A stretch of DNA of 64,000 nt from CADEEN01 sp963738425 (GCA_963738425.1 CAVTWT010000002.1:124001-188000); one strand, 5' to 3'; shown: positions 45,390 through 54,756, counted from the first letter of the stretch. Notes: generated by a model not told the origin, from the letters alone. Translations and numbers: made by a program.

Positions 45390-46313
45390 TCATACCCGGT
45401 CGAGCCACTCGACGTACTTCGGATTGCGGCCGTTGACGATGTCGAAGAAGGCGCTCTGGATTTTCTCGGTGATGGGCCCGCGCGAGCCGGCGCCGAGTTC
45501 GATGCGGTCGAGTTCGCGGATCGGCGTCACCTCGGCCGCGGTGCCGGTGAAGAAGGCTTCGTCACAGATATAGACCTCGTCGCGCGTCAGGCGCTTTTCG
45601 ACCAGCTTCAAGCCCAGGTCGCCGCAGATGGCGAAGATGGTGTCCCGCGTGATGCCGTTCAACGCCCCCGCCGAAAGGTCCGGCGTGTAGACCACGCCCT
45701 TCTTGATCACGAACAGGTTCTCGCCCGCGCCTTCGCTGACGAAGCCGCTGGCATCGAGCAGCAGCGCTTCGTCATAGCCGTCGTCGAGCGCCTCCATGTT
45801 GGCCAGGATCGAATTGGTGTAGTTCGACACGGCCTTGGCCTGCGTCATCGTGATGTTGACGTGGTGGCGCGTGTAGCTGGAGGTCTTGACGCGGATGCCG
45901 CGCTTCAAGCCTTCCTCGCCGAGGTAGGCGCCCCAGGGCCAAGCCGCCACCATGACGTGGATGGTGTTGCCTTTGGGCGACACGCCGAGCTTTTCCGAAC
46001 CGATCCAGGTGAGCGGCCGGATGTAACAGCTGCGCAGGCCGTTGGCGCGCACGACTTCGCGCGTCGCCTCCATGATCTGTTGCGGCGTGAACGGGATCTT
46101 CATGCGCAGGATCTTGGCGCTGTTGAACAGGCGCTCTGTGTGCTCGCGGTGACGGAAGATGGCGCTGCCACCGACTGCGTCGTAAGCGCGCACTCCCTCG
46201 AAAGCGCCGCAGCCGTAATGCAGCGTGTGCGAGAGCACGTGAATCTTGGCGTCGCGCCACTCGACCAGATGGCCGTCCATCCAGATTTTTCCGTCACGGT
46301 CATGCATCGACAT
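45390..46313 (-). CDS. ilvE: Branched-chain amino acid aminotransferase
   Basis: A 307-residue fold type IV PLP enzyme that makes valine, leucine and isoleucine from their keto acids. Signatures: HTLHYGCGAFEGVRAY, PLTWIGSEKLGV, the PLP lysine K160 in TMTQAKAVSNY, EGAGENLFVIKKG and FFTGTAAEVTPIRELD. ATG 46313 opens MSMHDRDGKIWMDG, the standard start for betaproteobacterial IlvE. Confidence 0.96.
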   Translation of the reverse strand: MSMHDRDGKIWMDGHLVEWRDAKIHVLSHTLHYGCGAFEGVRAYDAVGGSAIFRHREHTERLFNSAKILRMKIPFTPQQIMEATREVVRANGLRSCYIRPLTWIGSEKLGVSPKGNTIHVMVAAWPWGAYLGEEGLKRGIRVKTSSYTRHHVNITMTQAKAVSNYTNSILANMEALDDGYDEALLLDASGFVSEGAGENLFVIKKGVVYTPDLSAGALNGITRDTIFAICGDLGLKLVEKRLTRDEVYICDEAFFTGTAAEVTPIRELDRIELGAGSRGPITEKIQSAFFDIVNGRNPKYVEWLDRV

Positions 46314-46546
46314 GGGACCACTCGAGAGGGTGAAAGCATTGAATTCTAGGCCTCGGCGCTGACCCGCTCGCAGGCTGCGCGTGCGTTGTCGGCGTGCGGT
46401 TGTTGCAGAGGCGGCCGGGCTCATCCCCCCAAACCGGGGCCGCCCACAGATTGCTCATAAGTAACGGGGCGCGAACAATTCACGGTTGAAGATCAGACTG
46501 CCGAAGCGGCAACGCGCCAGCGCGTCAGTGTTCCCCGGGAGAGCAT

Positions 46547-47014
46547 GTGAGTCGATATCGAGGCAGTTTGAGAGCGGCATTGGGCGCCGCTGCGTTCTGC
46601 ACCGCCCTTGCCGCGCAAGCCGCGCTGACGCCCGTGGCGCCGGCATGCACGGCGTCGCTGACCAACCCAACCTGGGCCGATTGCGCAGGGGCGTTTTCGG
46701 GCAATGACAAGAACCAGCAGGCCGACGTGCTCGCCTTCGACGCCGCCCTCGACCGCCCGTTCGTGCGCTCGCTGAAGGCCGGCGATGCGTTCAGCCTGTA
46801 CTACTTCGATGGCGACGGGGCGCCGATCTCATCGATCGACTTCAGCACTTTGGGCGTGAGCGTCAACCCCAACGGTGCTGGCAACGGTCTGTCGCACGCG
46901 TCGATCTACGGCACGCAACCCTTGCCCGCCATTCCCGAGCCGCACACGAACCTGCTGATGCTGGCCGGTCTGGCCGCCATCGGCTTCATGGCGACCCGTC
47001 GCCGCCGTCCGTGA
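46547..47014 (+). CDS. PEP-CTERM exported protein
   Basis: A 155-residue exported protein. Signal peptide (about 1-25, AAQA), a short beta-rich domain with two cysteines, and the C-terminal sorting signal PEPHTNLLMLAGLAAIGF followed by MATRRRRP: PEP motif, hydrophobic helix, basic tail. An exosortase (EpsH type) encoded elsewhere would cleave it. GTG 46547 is the start, preceded by GGGAGAG. The 3' end overlaps the convergent gene at 46986 by 29 bases. Confidence 0.8.
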   Translation: MSRYRGSLRAALGAAAFCTALAAQAALTPVAPACTASLTNPTWADCAGAFSGNDKNQQADVLAFDAALDRPFVRSLKAGDAFSLYYFDGDGAPISSIDFSTLGVSVNPNGAGNGLSHASIYGTQPLPAIPEPHTNLLMLAGLAAIGFMATRRRRP

Positions 47015-47414
47015 CCGCAGCGGCGCCGTTGCGCCGCAAGAACCACTGTGTGCAGCGGCCGTTGACGAAAGTCAGCTCGACCTCGTCGCCGCCGCTGTCG
47101 CGCCAGACAAAGACCTCGCGTCCTCCCTCGGCTGGGTCGCCGGCCGTGCGGCCCAGGCTGCGCGTCATGGCGATCACTTCCGGCAGCCGCAGGCCGGCGC
47201 TCAGCCTGGCGTTGAACATGACCGCGTTGTCGACATGGCCCAGCGGCGACTGCGCGGCGGTGCGCAGCACGCGCAGGGTGCGGCTGAACTGCAGCAGCAG
47301 CCAGAAGGCGATCACGGTCAGCGCCAGCACGAGGCCGCGCCAGCCGTAGCTCCAGTAGCCGGCCACCAAGGCCGCCACGGCGAGGGCGCCACCCACAGTC
47401 GGCTTCATCGTCAT
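46986..47414 (-). CDS. Conserved hypothetical membrane protein downstream of radA
   Basis: A 142-residue protein with two membrane helices near the start (about 8-40, GALAVAALVAGYW and LVLALTVIAFWLLLQFS), then a soluble domain with RSLGRTAGDPAEGGREVFVW and EVELTFVNGRCTQWFL. ATG 47414 follows the radA stop directly. Similar proteins sit behind radA in related genomes. Function unknown. Confidence 0.72.
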   Translation of the reverse strand: MTMKPTVGGALAVAALVAGYWSYGWRGLVLALTVIAFWLLLQFSRTLRVLRTAAQSPLGHVDNAVMFNARLSAGLRLPEVIAMTRSLGRTAGDPAEGGREVFVWRDSGGDEVELTFVNGRCTQWFLRRNGAAAVTDGGDGSP

Positions 47415-48779
47415 CTACAGCCCGCGCACGATGTCGATGGCCTGCTCGACGCGCTCGACCGGATGCACCGTCAAGCCCTCGATCGGCTTCTTCGGTGCGT
47501 TCGCTTTCGGCACGAGGGCGATCGAGAAACCGAGCTTGGCGGCTTCCTTCAAGCGCTCCTGACCGCGCGGCGCCGGCCGCACTTCGCCGGCCAGGCCGAC
47601 CTCGCCGAAGGCGATAAAGCCGCGCGGCAGGGCCTTGCCGCGCAGGCTGCCCTGGATGGCGAGCATCACCGCCAGGTCGGCCGCCGGTTCGGTGATGCGC
47701 ACGCCGCCGACCGCGTTGACGAACACGTCCTGATCGAGGCAGGCCACACCGGCATGGCGGTGCAGCACCGCCAGCAGCATGGCAAGACGATCGCGGTCGA
47801 GGCCGACCGACAAGCGCCGAGGGCTGGGGCCGCCGCTGTCGACCAGCGCCTGCACTTCGACCAGCAGCGGCCGCGTGCCTTCGAGCGTGACCAGCACGCA
47901 CGAGCCAGGCACCGGCGCGCCATGCGTGGACAGGAAGATCGCACTCGGGTTGCTGACGCCTTTCAGGCCGCGTTCGGTCATGGCGAAGACGCCGATCTCG
48001 TTGACCGCGCCGAAGCGGTTCTTGATCGCGCGCACGAGGCGAAAGCTCGAGTGGGTGTCGCCTTCGAAGTACAGCACCGTGTCGACGATGTGCTCCAGCA
48101 CACGCGGTCCGGCAAGCGATCCCTCTTTGGTGACGTGTCCGACCAGCACGACGGCGATGCCGCGCGCCTTGGCGGTGCGCGTCAGGTGCGCCGCGCACTC
48201 GCGGACCTGCGCCACCGACCCCGGCGCCGAGGTCAGCGCGTCGGAGTACAGCGTCTGGATCGAGTCGATGACGCAGAACGCCGGCGCTTCGACGTCGAGC
48301 GTGGCGATGATGCGTTCCAACTGAATCTCCGCCATCACGCGCACGCGCGAACCGTCCAAGCCCAGCCGCCGCGCGCGCAGCGCCACCTGCGCGCCGCTTT
48401 CTTCGCCACTGACGTACAAGACTTTCATCTGCTTCGACAGCGTGTCGGCGGCCTGCAGCAGCAGCGTGCTCTTGCCGATACCCGGGTCGCCGCCGATCAG
48501 CGTCACGCCGCCGGGCACGATGCCGCCGCCGAGCACGCGGTCCAGCTCTTCTTGCCCGGTCGGCGTGCGTGCGACGTCGGCGGCGTCGATCTCGGCCAGC
48601 GTCGTCACCGGTGCGCTCTTGGCCAGCGACTGGAAGCGGTGCTGCTTGCCGCCGCTGGGCTCGCCCGCAGTTTCTTCGAGCGAGTTCCAGGCGCCGCAAT
48701 GCGGACATTTGCCGAGCCATTTCGGGTTGCTGCCGCCGCACTCGTTGCAGGTGAAAACCGTCTTCGCTTCCTTCGCCAT
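47415..48779 (-). CDS. radA: DNA repair protein RadA (Sms)
   Basis: 454 residues. N-terminal zinc finger CNEC...CPHC (C11, C14, C25, C28), RecA-like ATPase with Walker A GGDPGIGKST, the RadA-specific KNRFG motif in IKNRFGAVNEIG, and a C-terminal Lon-protease-like domain (GLDRDRLAMLLAVLHRHAG, GEVGLAGEVRPA). It drives branch migration in recombination. ATG 48779 opens MAKEAKTVFTC, the family start. Intact, unlike several neighbours. Confidence 0.96.
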   Translation of the reverse strand: MAKEAKTVFTCNECGGSNPKWLGKCPHCGAWNSLEETAGEPSGGKQHRFQSLAKSAPVTTLAEIDAADVARTPTGQEELDRVLGGGIVPGGVTLIGGDPGIGKSTLLLQAADTLSKQMKVLYVSGEESGAQVALRARRLGLDGSRVRVMAEIQLERIIATLDVEAPAFCVIDSIQTLYSDALTSAPGSVAQVRECAAHLTRTAKARGIAVVLVGHVTKEGSLAGPRVLEHIVDTVLYFEGDTHSSFRLVRAIKNRFGAVNEIGVFAMTERGLKGVSNPSAIFLSTHGAPVPGSCVLVTLEGTRPLLVEVQALVDSGGPSPRRLSVGLDRDRLAMLLAVLHRHAGVACLDQDVFVNAVGGVRITEPAADLAVMLAIQGSLRGKALPRGFIAFGEVGLAGEVRPAPRGQERLKEAAKLGFSIALVPKANAPKKPIEGLTVHPVERVEQAIDIVRGL

Positions 48780-48809
48780 GCATCCATTGTCAGTGCTACA
48801 ACGCGGGCC

Positions 48810-49460
48810 ATGGAATGGACGACCTGGCTGGCCTTCTTCGCCGCATCCTGGGCCATCAGCATCTCGCCCGGCGCCGGTGCCGTGGCCGCGATGACGGCCG
48901 GCCTGCAGCACGGTTTCGCTCGCGGCTACTGCCTCACCTTCGGCCTGGTGCTCGGCCTGTGGTCGCAGCTGCTGCTCGTCGGCGCCGGCCTGGGCGCGCT
49001 GATCGTCGCCTCATCGACAGCCTTCGCCGTCGTCAAGTGGCTCGGCGTGGCCTACCTGCTGTGGCTGGGCATCTCGCAGTGGCGCGCGCCGGCCATCGGC
49101 TTGCAGGCTGGGACCGACGGTGCGGCGAAGCGTCGCGATCGGTCGATCGTCGTCCGCGGCTGGGTGCTGAACACGCTCAACCCCAAAGGCACGCTGTTCA
49201 TGCTCGCCGTCGTGCCGCAGTTCCTCGAACCCAGCGCAGCCGCTGCGTGCCGCAGTACCTCGTCATCGCCGCGACGCTGGCCTTCACCGACCTCGTCGTC
49301 AACGCCGGCTACACCGCGTTCGCGTCGCGCGCGCTGGCGGCGCTGCGCACGCCGCGGCAGATGCGCTGGGTCAACCGCGTCTTCGGCTCGCTTGTTCGTC
49401 GCGTTGGCGACGGTGCTGGCGACGCTGCAAGCGCGGGCCGCTCCCAAGCGTCGGGCCTGA
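48810..49460 (+). CDS. LysE/RhtB-type amino-acid exporter, three frameshifts
   Basis: About 215 residues after repair. The start EWTTWLAFFAASWAISISPG and the G-rich AVAAMTAGLQHGFARGYC loop are LysE/RhtB signatures, followed by five or six membrane helices. The frame is lost near 49239-49247 (two extra bases, SAPLLPQYLV restored) and returns at 49392-49393 where GCTTGTTC should be GCTGTTC. All three are insertions and together preserve the overall frame. Divergent from radA by 30 bp. Confidence 0.8.
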   Translation: MEWTTWLAFFAASWAISISPGAGAVAAMTAGLQHGFARGYCLTFGLVLGLWSQLLLVGAGLGALIVASSTAFAVVKWLGVAYLLWLGISQWRAPAIGLQAGTDGAAKRRDRSIVVRGWVLNTLNPKGTLFMLAVVPQFLEPSAAAACRSTSSSPRRWPSPTSSSTPATPRSRRARWRRCARRGRCAGSTASSARLFVALATVLATLQARAAPKRRA

Positions 49461-49502
49461 GACTCTCCTCGGGGGAGTGCCCGCGCAGCGGGCGAGGGGT
49501 TG

Positions 49503-49914
49503 TCATGCCTCGCGCGGCTTGCCGCGCAGCGCCTTGACCTGCGAGCGCTGCGACTTGCCTTCGAGCCGGCGCTGCTTGGAGCCGAAGGTCGGCTTGGTCG
49601 CCTTGCGCACGCGCGGCGGCCGCGCCACCGAATCGACCAGCGCCTGCAGGCGCTGCATCGCATCGGCGCGGTTCATGTCCTGGCTGCGGTGCTCCTGCGC
49701 CTTGATCACGACCACGCCTTCTTGCGTGATGCGCGTGTCGGTCGAGCGCCAGCAGGCGCGCCTTCACGTCCTCGGGCAGCGACGACGCCGGCACGTCGAA
49801 GCGCAGGTGCACCGCACTCGAGACCTTGTTGACGTTCTGCCCGCCGGCGCCTTGCGCGCGCACGGCCGTGACGGTGACCTCGTCAGGGTCGACGGCGATC
49901 GTCGTCGAGGTCAC
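49503..49914 (-). CDS. arfB: Peptidyl-tRNA hydrolase ArfB, frameshifted
   Basis: About 136 residues that rescue stalled ribosomes. Class I release-factor domain with the catalytic GGQ in RAQGAGGQNVNKVSSAVHLR, then KAQEHRSQDMNRADAM and a basic C-terminal tail (RRLEGKSQRSQVKALRGKP) that enters the mRNA channel. The frames join at 49740 (GACCGAC to GACGAC), restoring DDTRITQEGVVVIKAQ. GTG 49914 is the likely start. Confidence 0.85.
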
Positions 49915-49925
49915 TTCGCCTAGCG

Positions 49926-50189
49926 CTATTGCGCTGGCGGCTTGCTGCCGCTGGTGAATTTGTTGACCGCGAACAGGAGCACGAGTGCACCGACGATCGA
50001 GCCGATCCAGCCAGCGCCCTGTCCGGCCTGATACCAGCCGAGCGCCTGACCGACGAATCCGGCCGCAAAGGAGCCACCGATGCCGAGCAGGATCGTCATG
50101 ATCCACCCCATCTTCTGCTCGCCGGGCATGATGAATCGCGCGATCGCGCCGACGACGAGGCCGACGATGAGGGTGCCGATGAGTCCCAT
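49926..50189 (-). CDS. Second GlsB/YeaQ/YmgE-family membrane protein
   Basis: An 87-residue protein of three short membrane helices: IGTLIVGLVVGAIARFIMPG, MGWIMTILLGIGGSFAAGFV and WIGSIVGALVLLFAV. The GEQKMGW loop is typical of this subgroup. AAGGAG lies seven bases before ATG 50189. It precedes arfB by 11 bp. Role unknown, stress-associated by family. Confidence 0.88.
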   Translation of the reverse strand: MGLIGTLIVGLVVGAIARFIMPGEQKMGWIMTILLGIGGSFAAGFVGQALGWYQAGQGAGWIGSIVGALVLLFAVNKFTSGSKPPAQ

Positions 50190-50245
50190 GAGTGAGCTCC
50201 TTGTTGTGAGTGTTGGCGATGGTAGTGGGTGCAGCACCGGTGCCG

Positions 50246-51343
50246 TCAATCGGGGCGAGCCTCGACAACACGCACCGGCACCCGCTGCGCCAGCGCGCAC
50301 ATCAGCTCGTAGCCGATCGTGCCGGCGGCGCGCGCGACCTCGTCGATCGCCAGCCGCGAGCCGCGCGGGCCTTCGCCCCAGAGCGTGACCTCGCTGCCCA
50401 TGCCGGCATCGGATGTTGGCGCGAGATCGACCGCGATCATGTCCATGCTGACGCGGCCGACGGTGCGCGTGCGCACACCGTTCACCAGTACCGGCGTGCC
50501 CGTCGCGCAGTGGCGTGGGTAGCCGTCGGCATAGCCGACGGCTGCGATGCCGATCGTCATCGGCTCGCTCGCCGTGAAGCTGCTGCCGTAGCCGACGCTG
50601 TCGCCCACCGACAAGCGCTGCGTGGCGATCAACTTCGAGCGCAGCGTCATCGTCGGCCGCAAGTCCCAATGCGCGATGTCGTGCTCGGGGAAGTCGGGCG
50701 CGCTGCCGTAGCTCATGATGCCGGAGCGTACCCAGTCGGCGTGCTGGTGGTGCCGTAGCGTGGCCGCGCTGTTGGCCAGCGACCTCTCACCCGGCAGGTC
50801 GCGCGTGGCGGCTTCGAATGCCGTGACCTGCTGCGCGATGCCGCGCGGCCCGTCGGCGTCCGAGAAATGCGTCATCAGCGAAATCTCGCCGACTTGCGGC
50901 AGCGCACTCAGGCGCGCCCACGCACTGCGATAGGCCTCGGGCTTGAAGCCCAGCCGATTCATGCCACTGTTCATCTTCAGGAACACACGGTGTGGCGTGT
51001 GCGTCTTGTGCGTCGCCAGCCAGTCGATCTGCTCGGTGCAATGAACCACGTGCCAGAGGTCCAGGCGCGAACACAGCTCGAGGTCGCGCAACTCGAACGC
51101 GCCTTCGAGCAGCAGCACCGGGCCGCGCCAGCCGAGCGCGCGGATGCGCTCGGCTTCCTGCAGGTCGAGCAGCGCAAAACCGTCGGCGCCACGCAAGCCG
51201 TCGTAGGCGCGTTCGATGCCGTGCCCGTACGCATTGGCCTTGACGACGGCCCAGACCTTGGCGTCCGGCGCCGCGGCGCGAGCGCGCCCGAGGTTGTGCG
51301 CGAGCGCATCGGTGTGGATCAGGGCTTCGATCGGGCGCGGCAT
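50246..51343 (-). CDS. alr: Alanine racemase
   Basis: A 365-residue fold type III PLP enzyme interconverting L- and D-alanine for peptidoglycan. PLP lysine K35 in AVVKANAYGHG, LMTHFSDAD, the catalytic Tyr in VGYGSSFTA and GRVSMDMIAVDL. ATG 51343 gives the usual MPRPIEA start. Divergent from lplT, separated by 165 bp that include a GC-rich spacer. Confidence 0.95.
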   Translation of the reverse strand: MPRPIEALIHTDALAHNLGRARAAAPDAKVWAVVKANAYGHGIERAYDGLRGADGFALLDLQEAERIRALGWRGPVLLLEGAFELRDLELCSRLDLWHVVHCTEQIDWLATHKTHTPHRVFLKMNSGMNRLGFKPEAYRSAWARLSALPQVGEISLMTHFSDADGPRGIAQQVTAFEAATRDLPGERSLANSAATLRHHQHADWVRSGIMSYGSAPDFPEHDIAHWDLRPTMTLRSKLIATQRLSVGDSVGYGSSFTASEPMTIGIAAVGYADGYPRHCATGTPVLVNGVRTRTVGRVSMDMIAVDLAPTSDAGMGSEVTLWGEGPRGSRLAIDEVARAAGTIGYELMCALAQRVPVRVVEARPD

Positions 51344-51508
51344 CAGTGACCGCCCGGCCGCCCGAAGGGCACTGACGCCCCCTCGGGGGCAGCGAACGCA
51401 GTAAGTCGGGGGGTCATGCCTGCATCGTAACGAGGTGATGCTGCATGCTATAACCCGCCCGCCCGTCAGAGGCGATTTCATTACGGAGACCGAGTCGTTG
51501 CGCCGCCT

Positions 51509-52783
51509 ATGAAACGTGGCTTCTACACCATCATGTCGGCGCAGTTCTTCAGCTCGCTGGCGGACAACGCGCTGTTCGTCGCTGCGGTCGAGATGCTGCG
51601 CACCGGCGGCGCGCCCGAGTGGCAACGCGCCGCGCTGGTGCCGATGTTCGCGCTCTTCTACGTCGTGCTGGCGCCGTTCGTGGGCGCCTTTGCCGACGCC
51701 TTGCCCAAAGGCAAGGTCATGTTCGTCTCCAACGCGATCAAGGTCGTCGGCTGCCTGATGATGTTGTTCGGCACGCACCCGCTGCTGTCGTACGCGATCG
51801 TCGGCCTCGGCGCGGCGGCGTACTCGCCGGCCAAGTACGGCATCCTGACCGAGCTGCTGCCGCCGTCGCAACTGGTCAAGGCCAACGGCTGGATCGAAGG
51901 CCTGACGATCGGCTCGATCATTCTCGGCGTGCTGCTTGGCGGCCAGCTGATCGGGCCGAAGTTCGCGCCGATGCTGCTCGGCTTTGACCTGCCGCTCGTC
52001 GACACTGGCATCGACACGGGCCCCGAAGCGGCCATCGCCTCGATGATCCTGTTCTACCTGATCGCGGCGCTGTTCAACCTGCGCATCCCGCGCACCGAGT
52101 CGCCGCTGCTGCCGATGGACCGGCCGTTGGCGCTGGTGCGCGATTTTTCGCAGTGCAACGCGCGCCTGTGGGCCGACAAGCTCGGCCAGATTTCGCTGTC
52201 GACGACGACGCTGTTCTGGGGCGTTTCTGGCAACCTGCGCTACATCGTGCTGGCCTGGGCGGGTGCGGCGCTCGGCTACTCGACGACGCAGGCCTCGAGC
52301 CTGGTCGGCGTGGTCGCTGTCGGCACCGCGGTCGGCGCGATCGTGGCTTCGATGTTCATGAAGCTGGACCGCGCCACCAGCGTCATCCCGCTGGGCATCG
52401 GCATGGGCCTGCTGGTGATCCTGATGAACTTCATCAACAACGTCTGGATGGCCGCGCCGTTCCTGATCATCCTGGGCGCCATCGGCGGCTACCTCGTCGT
52501 GCCGATGAACGCGCTGCTGCAGCACCGCGGCCACAACCTGATGGGCGCCGGCCGCTCGATCGCCGTGCAGAACTTCAACGAGCAGGCCTGCATCCTCGGC
52601 CTGGGCGCGTTCTACACCGCGATGACGAAGTTCGGCCTGTCGGCGTTCGGTGCGATCACGATCTTCGGCATCGTCGTCGCCGGCACGATGGAGCTGATCC
52701 GGCGCTGGCACCAGCGCAACACCGTGCTGCACCGCGACGAGGTCGAGCGCTTGCTCGCGATCGCCCGCTCAGACCCGCATTGA
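51509..52783 (+). CDS. lplT: Lysophospholipid transporter LplT
   Basis: A 424-residue MFS protein with 12 helices that flips lysophospholipids across the inner membrane for reacylation. FYTIMSAQFFSSLADNALFV at the start and AAYSPAKYGILTELLPPSQL are family signatures; PRTESPLLPMDRPL lies in the central loop. The acyltransferase domain often fused or adjacent is not here. Confidence 0.92.
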   Translation: MKRGFYTIMSAQFFSSLADNALFVAAVEMLRTGGAPEWQRAALVPMFALFYVVLAPFVGAFADALPKGKVMFVSNAIKVVGCLMMLFGTHPLLSYAIVGLGAAAYSPAKYGILTELLPPSQLVKANGWIEGLTIGSIILGVLLGGQLIGPKFAPMLLGFDLPLVDTGIDTGPEAAIASMILFYLIAALFNLRIPRTESPLLPMDRPLALVRDFSQCNARLWADKLGQISLSTTTLFWGVSGNLRYIVLAWAGAALGYSTTQASSLVGVVAVGTAVGAIVASMFMKLDRATSVIPLGIGMGLLVILMNFINNVWMAAPFLIILGAIGGYLVVPMNALLQHRGHNLMGAGRSIAVQNFNEQACILGLGAFYTAMTKFGLSAFGAITIFGIVVAGTMELIRRWHQRNTVLHRDEVERLLAIARSDPH

Positions 52784-52784
52784 T

Positions 52785-52872
52785 GTGGCCCACCCCCGTA
52801 GCGGCTGCGCCGCACCCCCTCAAGGGGGCACCGCTGGCGGCCTGGCGGAGCCAGATCCGCGGCGGTTGCATG
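52785..52872 (+). repeat. GC-rich spacer repeat, copy A
   Basis: Runs CCACCCCCGTAGCGGCTGCG, CCCCCTCAAGGGGG (self-complementary), then GGAGCCAGATCCGCGGCGG. It is very like 54882-54970 and lies directly after the lplT stop. Confidence 0.75.
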
Positions 52873-52910
52873 AGACTGCACGCGTGACCAGCGCCTCAGT
52901 GAGTCGCTGA

Positions 52911-53801
52911 GTGTCTCTTCGGCAGGGCAATTTGCCGGCAGCTCTGGCGCTGGTCTTCAACGCCTTCACCTGGGGCGTCAGCTGGTGGCCGTTTCGCCAG
53001 CTCGAAGCGGCCGGCTTGCATCCGCTGCCCGCCACGGTGCTGATCTACCTGCTTGCCGTGGCGGTGATCACGCTGGCGCGCCCAGCGGCTTGGCGCGAGC
53101 TGCTGAAGCACCCGGCGCTGTGGGTGCTGGTGCTGGCCTCGGGCACCACCAACGCCGCTTTCAACTGGGCGGTGACCATCGGCGACGTGGTGCGCGTGGT
53201 GCTGCTGTTCTATCTGATGCCGCTGTGGGCGGTGCTGCTGGCGCGGCTGTTGTTGCACGAGCCGCTGACCGGCGGCACGTTGCTGCGCGTCGCGCTGGCG
53301 CTGGCCGGCGCGCTGATCATCCTGTGGCCGCAGGACGGCGCCGGTTGGCCGGTGCCGCGCACGCTGCCCGAGTGGCTGGGCGTGGTCGGTGGCTTCGCAT
53401 TCGCGCTCAACAACGTCATGCTGCGGCGCGAGGCTGCACGCTCCGAGTCGGCGCGTGCGCTGGCGATGTTCTCAGGCGGTGCGTTGGTGGCGCTGCTGTT
53501 GTCGCTGCTGCTCGGCGCCCGTGGCATCGTGCCGGGCCTGCCGCCGCTGTCCTGGGGCTGGATCACCGGGGCGCTGGTGCTCGGCGCCTGCTTCCTGGCC
53601 AGCAATCTGGCCTTGCAATACGGCGCAGCGCGCCTGACCGCCAACGCGACTGCCGTCATCATGCTCGTCGAGGTCTTGTTTGCCAGTGTTTCGGCGGTGC
53701 TGCTCGGCGCCGGCACGATCGATTGGCGTGTGCTGATCGGCGGTGCCGCGATCATTGCCGCGGCGATGTCGGCGGCGCTGCAGCAGCGCAGCGCGCACTG
53801 A
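52911..53801 (+). CDS. EamA/DMT-family transporter
   Basis: A 296-residue membrane protein with ten helices in two EamA repeats: FNAFTWGVSWWPFRQLEAAG in the first and FAFALNNVMLRREAARSE in the second. Probably exports a metabolite. GTG 52911 is the start in use; no ATG precedes the conserved region. It ends eight bases from the convergent tandem-receiver gene. Confidence 0.88.
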   Translation: MSLRQGNLPAALALVFNAFTWGVSWWPFRQLEAAGLHPLPATVLIYLLAVAVITLARPAAWRELLKHPALWVLVLASGTTNAAFNWAVTIGDVVRVVLLFYLMPLWAVLLARLLLHEPLTGGTLLRVALALAGALIILWPQDGAGWPVPRTLPEWLGVVGGFAFALNNVMLRREAARSESARALAMFSGGALVALLLSLLLGARGIVPGLPPLSWGWITGALVLGACFLASNLALQYGAARLTANATAVIMLVEVLFASVSAVLLGAGTIDWRVLIGGAAIIAAAMSAALQQRSAH

Positions 53802-53808
53802 GCCGCGC

Positions 53809-54756
53809 TCAGTGCGGCTCGTTGGCTTCCGCTGACGCCGACGGCTCGCCGGGGTCTTCGGCAGCGCTGGTGTCGTGGAACTCAGCGCTGGCTTTCTGCG
53901 CTGCTTTCTTGCTGCGTTTGCGCTGCAGCCGTTCGTTTTCTGCCGGCGCCACCAAGCCAAGCAGGCGCAACTCGCCGAGCATCGTCTCTTCCTTGATCGG
54001 CTTGGTCAGGTAGGCATCGCAGCCGGCGAAGGTGCCGCGCACGCGGTTGGTGGCGCTGCCATGGGCGCTGACGATGACCACGCGCGGCGGCAAGCCAGTG
54101 CCATGCGGGCGCTGCTGGCGCTTCAAGTGCTGGCACAGCGCAAAGCCATCCATGGCACTGTCCGGGCCTAGGTCGACATCGACGAACACGGCGTCGAAAC
54201 GTTGTTGCGCCAGTTGCGTCAGCGCGGTCTGGCTGTCGACCGCCGTCTCGGTGCGCAACCCGAGCGCCGCCAGCTGGCGCTGCAGGAAGCGCAGCGCGAT
54301 CTCGCTGTCGTCGATCAGCAGGGCCAGCGGGCCGGTGGAGACATCGGTCGCACGGCGCTGCGGCTGCGGGTCGTCGGCGGCCAGCGGGGCCAGCGGAACC
54401 GGGCCGCTGGTCGCGTGCAACGGCGGCGGTGCACTTCTGAAAAAGCGCAGCGCGACGGCGGCATCGAGCTCGCGGAAGACTTGCAACGGGTCGATCGGCC
54501 GCATCGTCCAGGCCAGCGCGCCTTCGGGGGCCAGTGAGCCGATGTAGACCGTGTCGGCGCCGCGGTCGGCGGCCATGACCTCGTCGATGGCGCCGGGGTG
54601 GTCGGCATCGGCAATCACGAAATCGGCCGAGCCGATGTCGTCGACCTGCGCATAGGCCGGGACGCGCGTGCCGGAAAAGCGCAGGTAGGAGGTGAGCGCC
54701 TGGCGCTCGAAGTCGCCAAAGCCGATCAGCAGCACGCGCTGCACCGGCATCGGCAT
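53809..54756 (-). CDS. Tandem pseudo-receiver/receiver protein
   Basis: 315 residues. The first 115 residues look like a receiver that has lost parts: RVLLIGFGDFERQALTSYL with no acidic pair, then FVIADADH and MRPID. A second, complete receiver follows (about 140-270): LLIDDSEIALRFLQRQ, phosphoacceptor in AVFVDVDLGPDS, VVIVSAHGSA and YLTKPIKEE. The tail is basic then acidic, with no DNA-binding domain. Start ATG 54756; GTG 54789 is possible. Confidence 0.78.
   Translation of the reverse strand: MPMPVQRVLLIGFGDFERQALTSYLRFSGTRVPAYAQVDDIGSADFVIADADHPGAIDEVMAADRGADTVYIGSLAPEGALAWTMRPIDPLQVFRELDAAVALRFFRSAPPPLHATSGPVPLAPLAADDPQPQRRATDVSTGPLALLIDDSEIALRFLQRQLAALGLRTETAVDSQTALTQLAQQRFDAVFVDVDLGPDSAMDGFALCQHLKRQQRPHGTGLPPRVVIVSAHGSATNRVRGTFAGCDAYLTKPIKEETMLGELRLLGLVAPAENERLQRKRSKKAAQKASAEFHDTSAAEDPGEPSASAEANEPH

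Noticed and set aside
46440..46546. Possible sigma-54 promoter before the PEP-CTERM gene
   Set aside because: No GG-10-GC match with the TGGCAC/TTGC pattern could be found; the nearest TTGC lacks a GG at the right distance.
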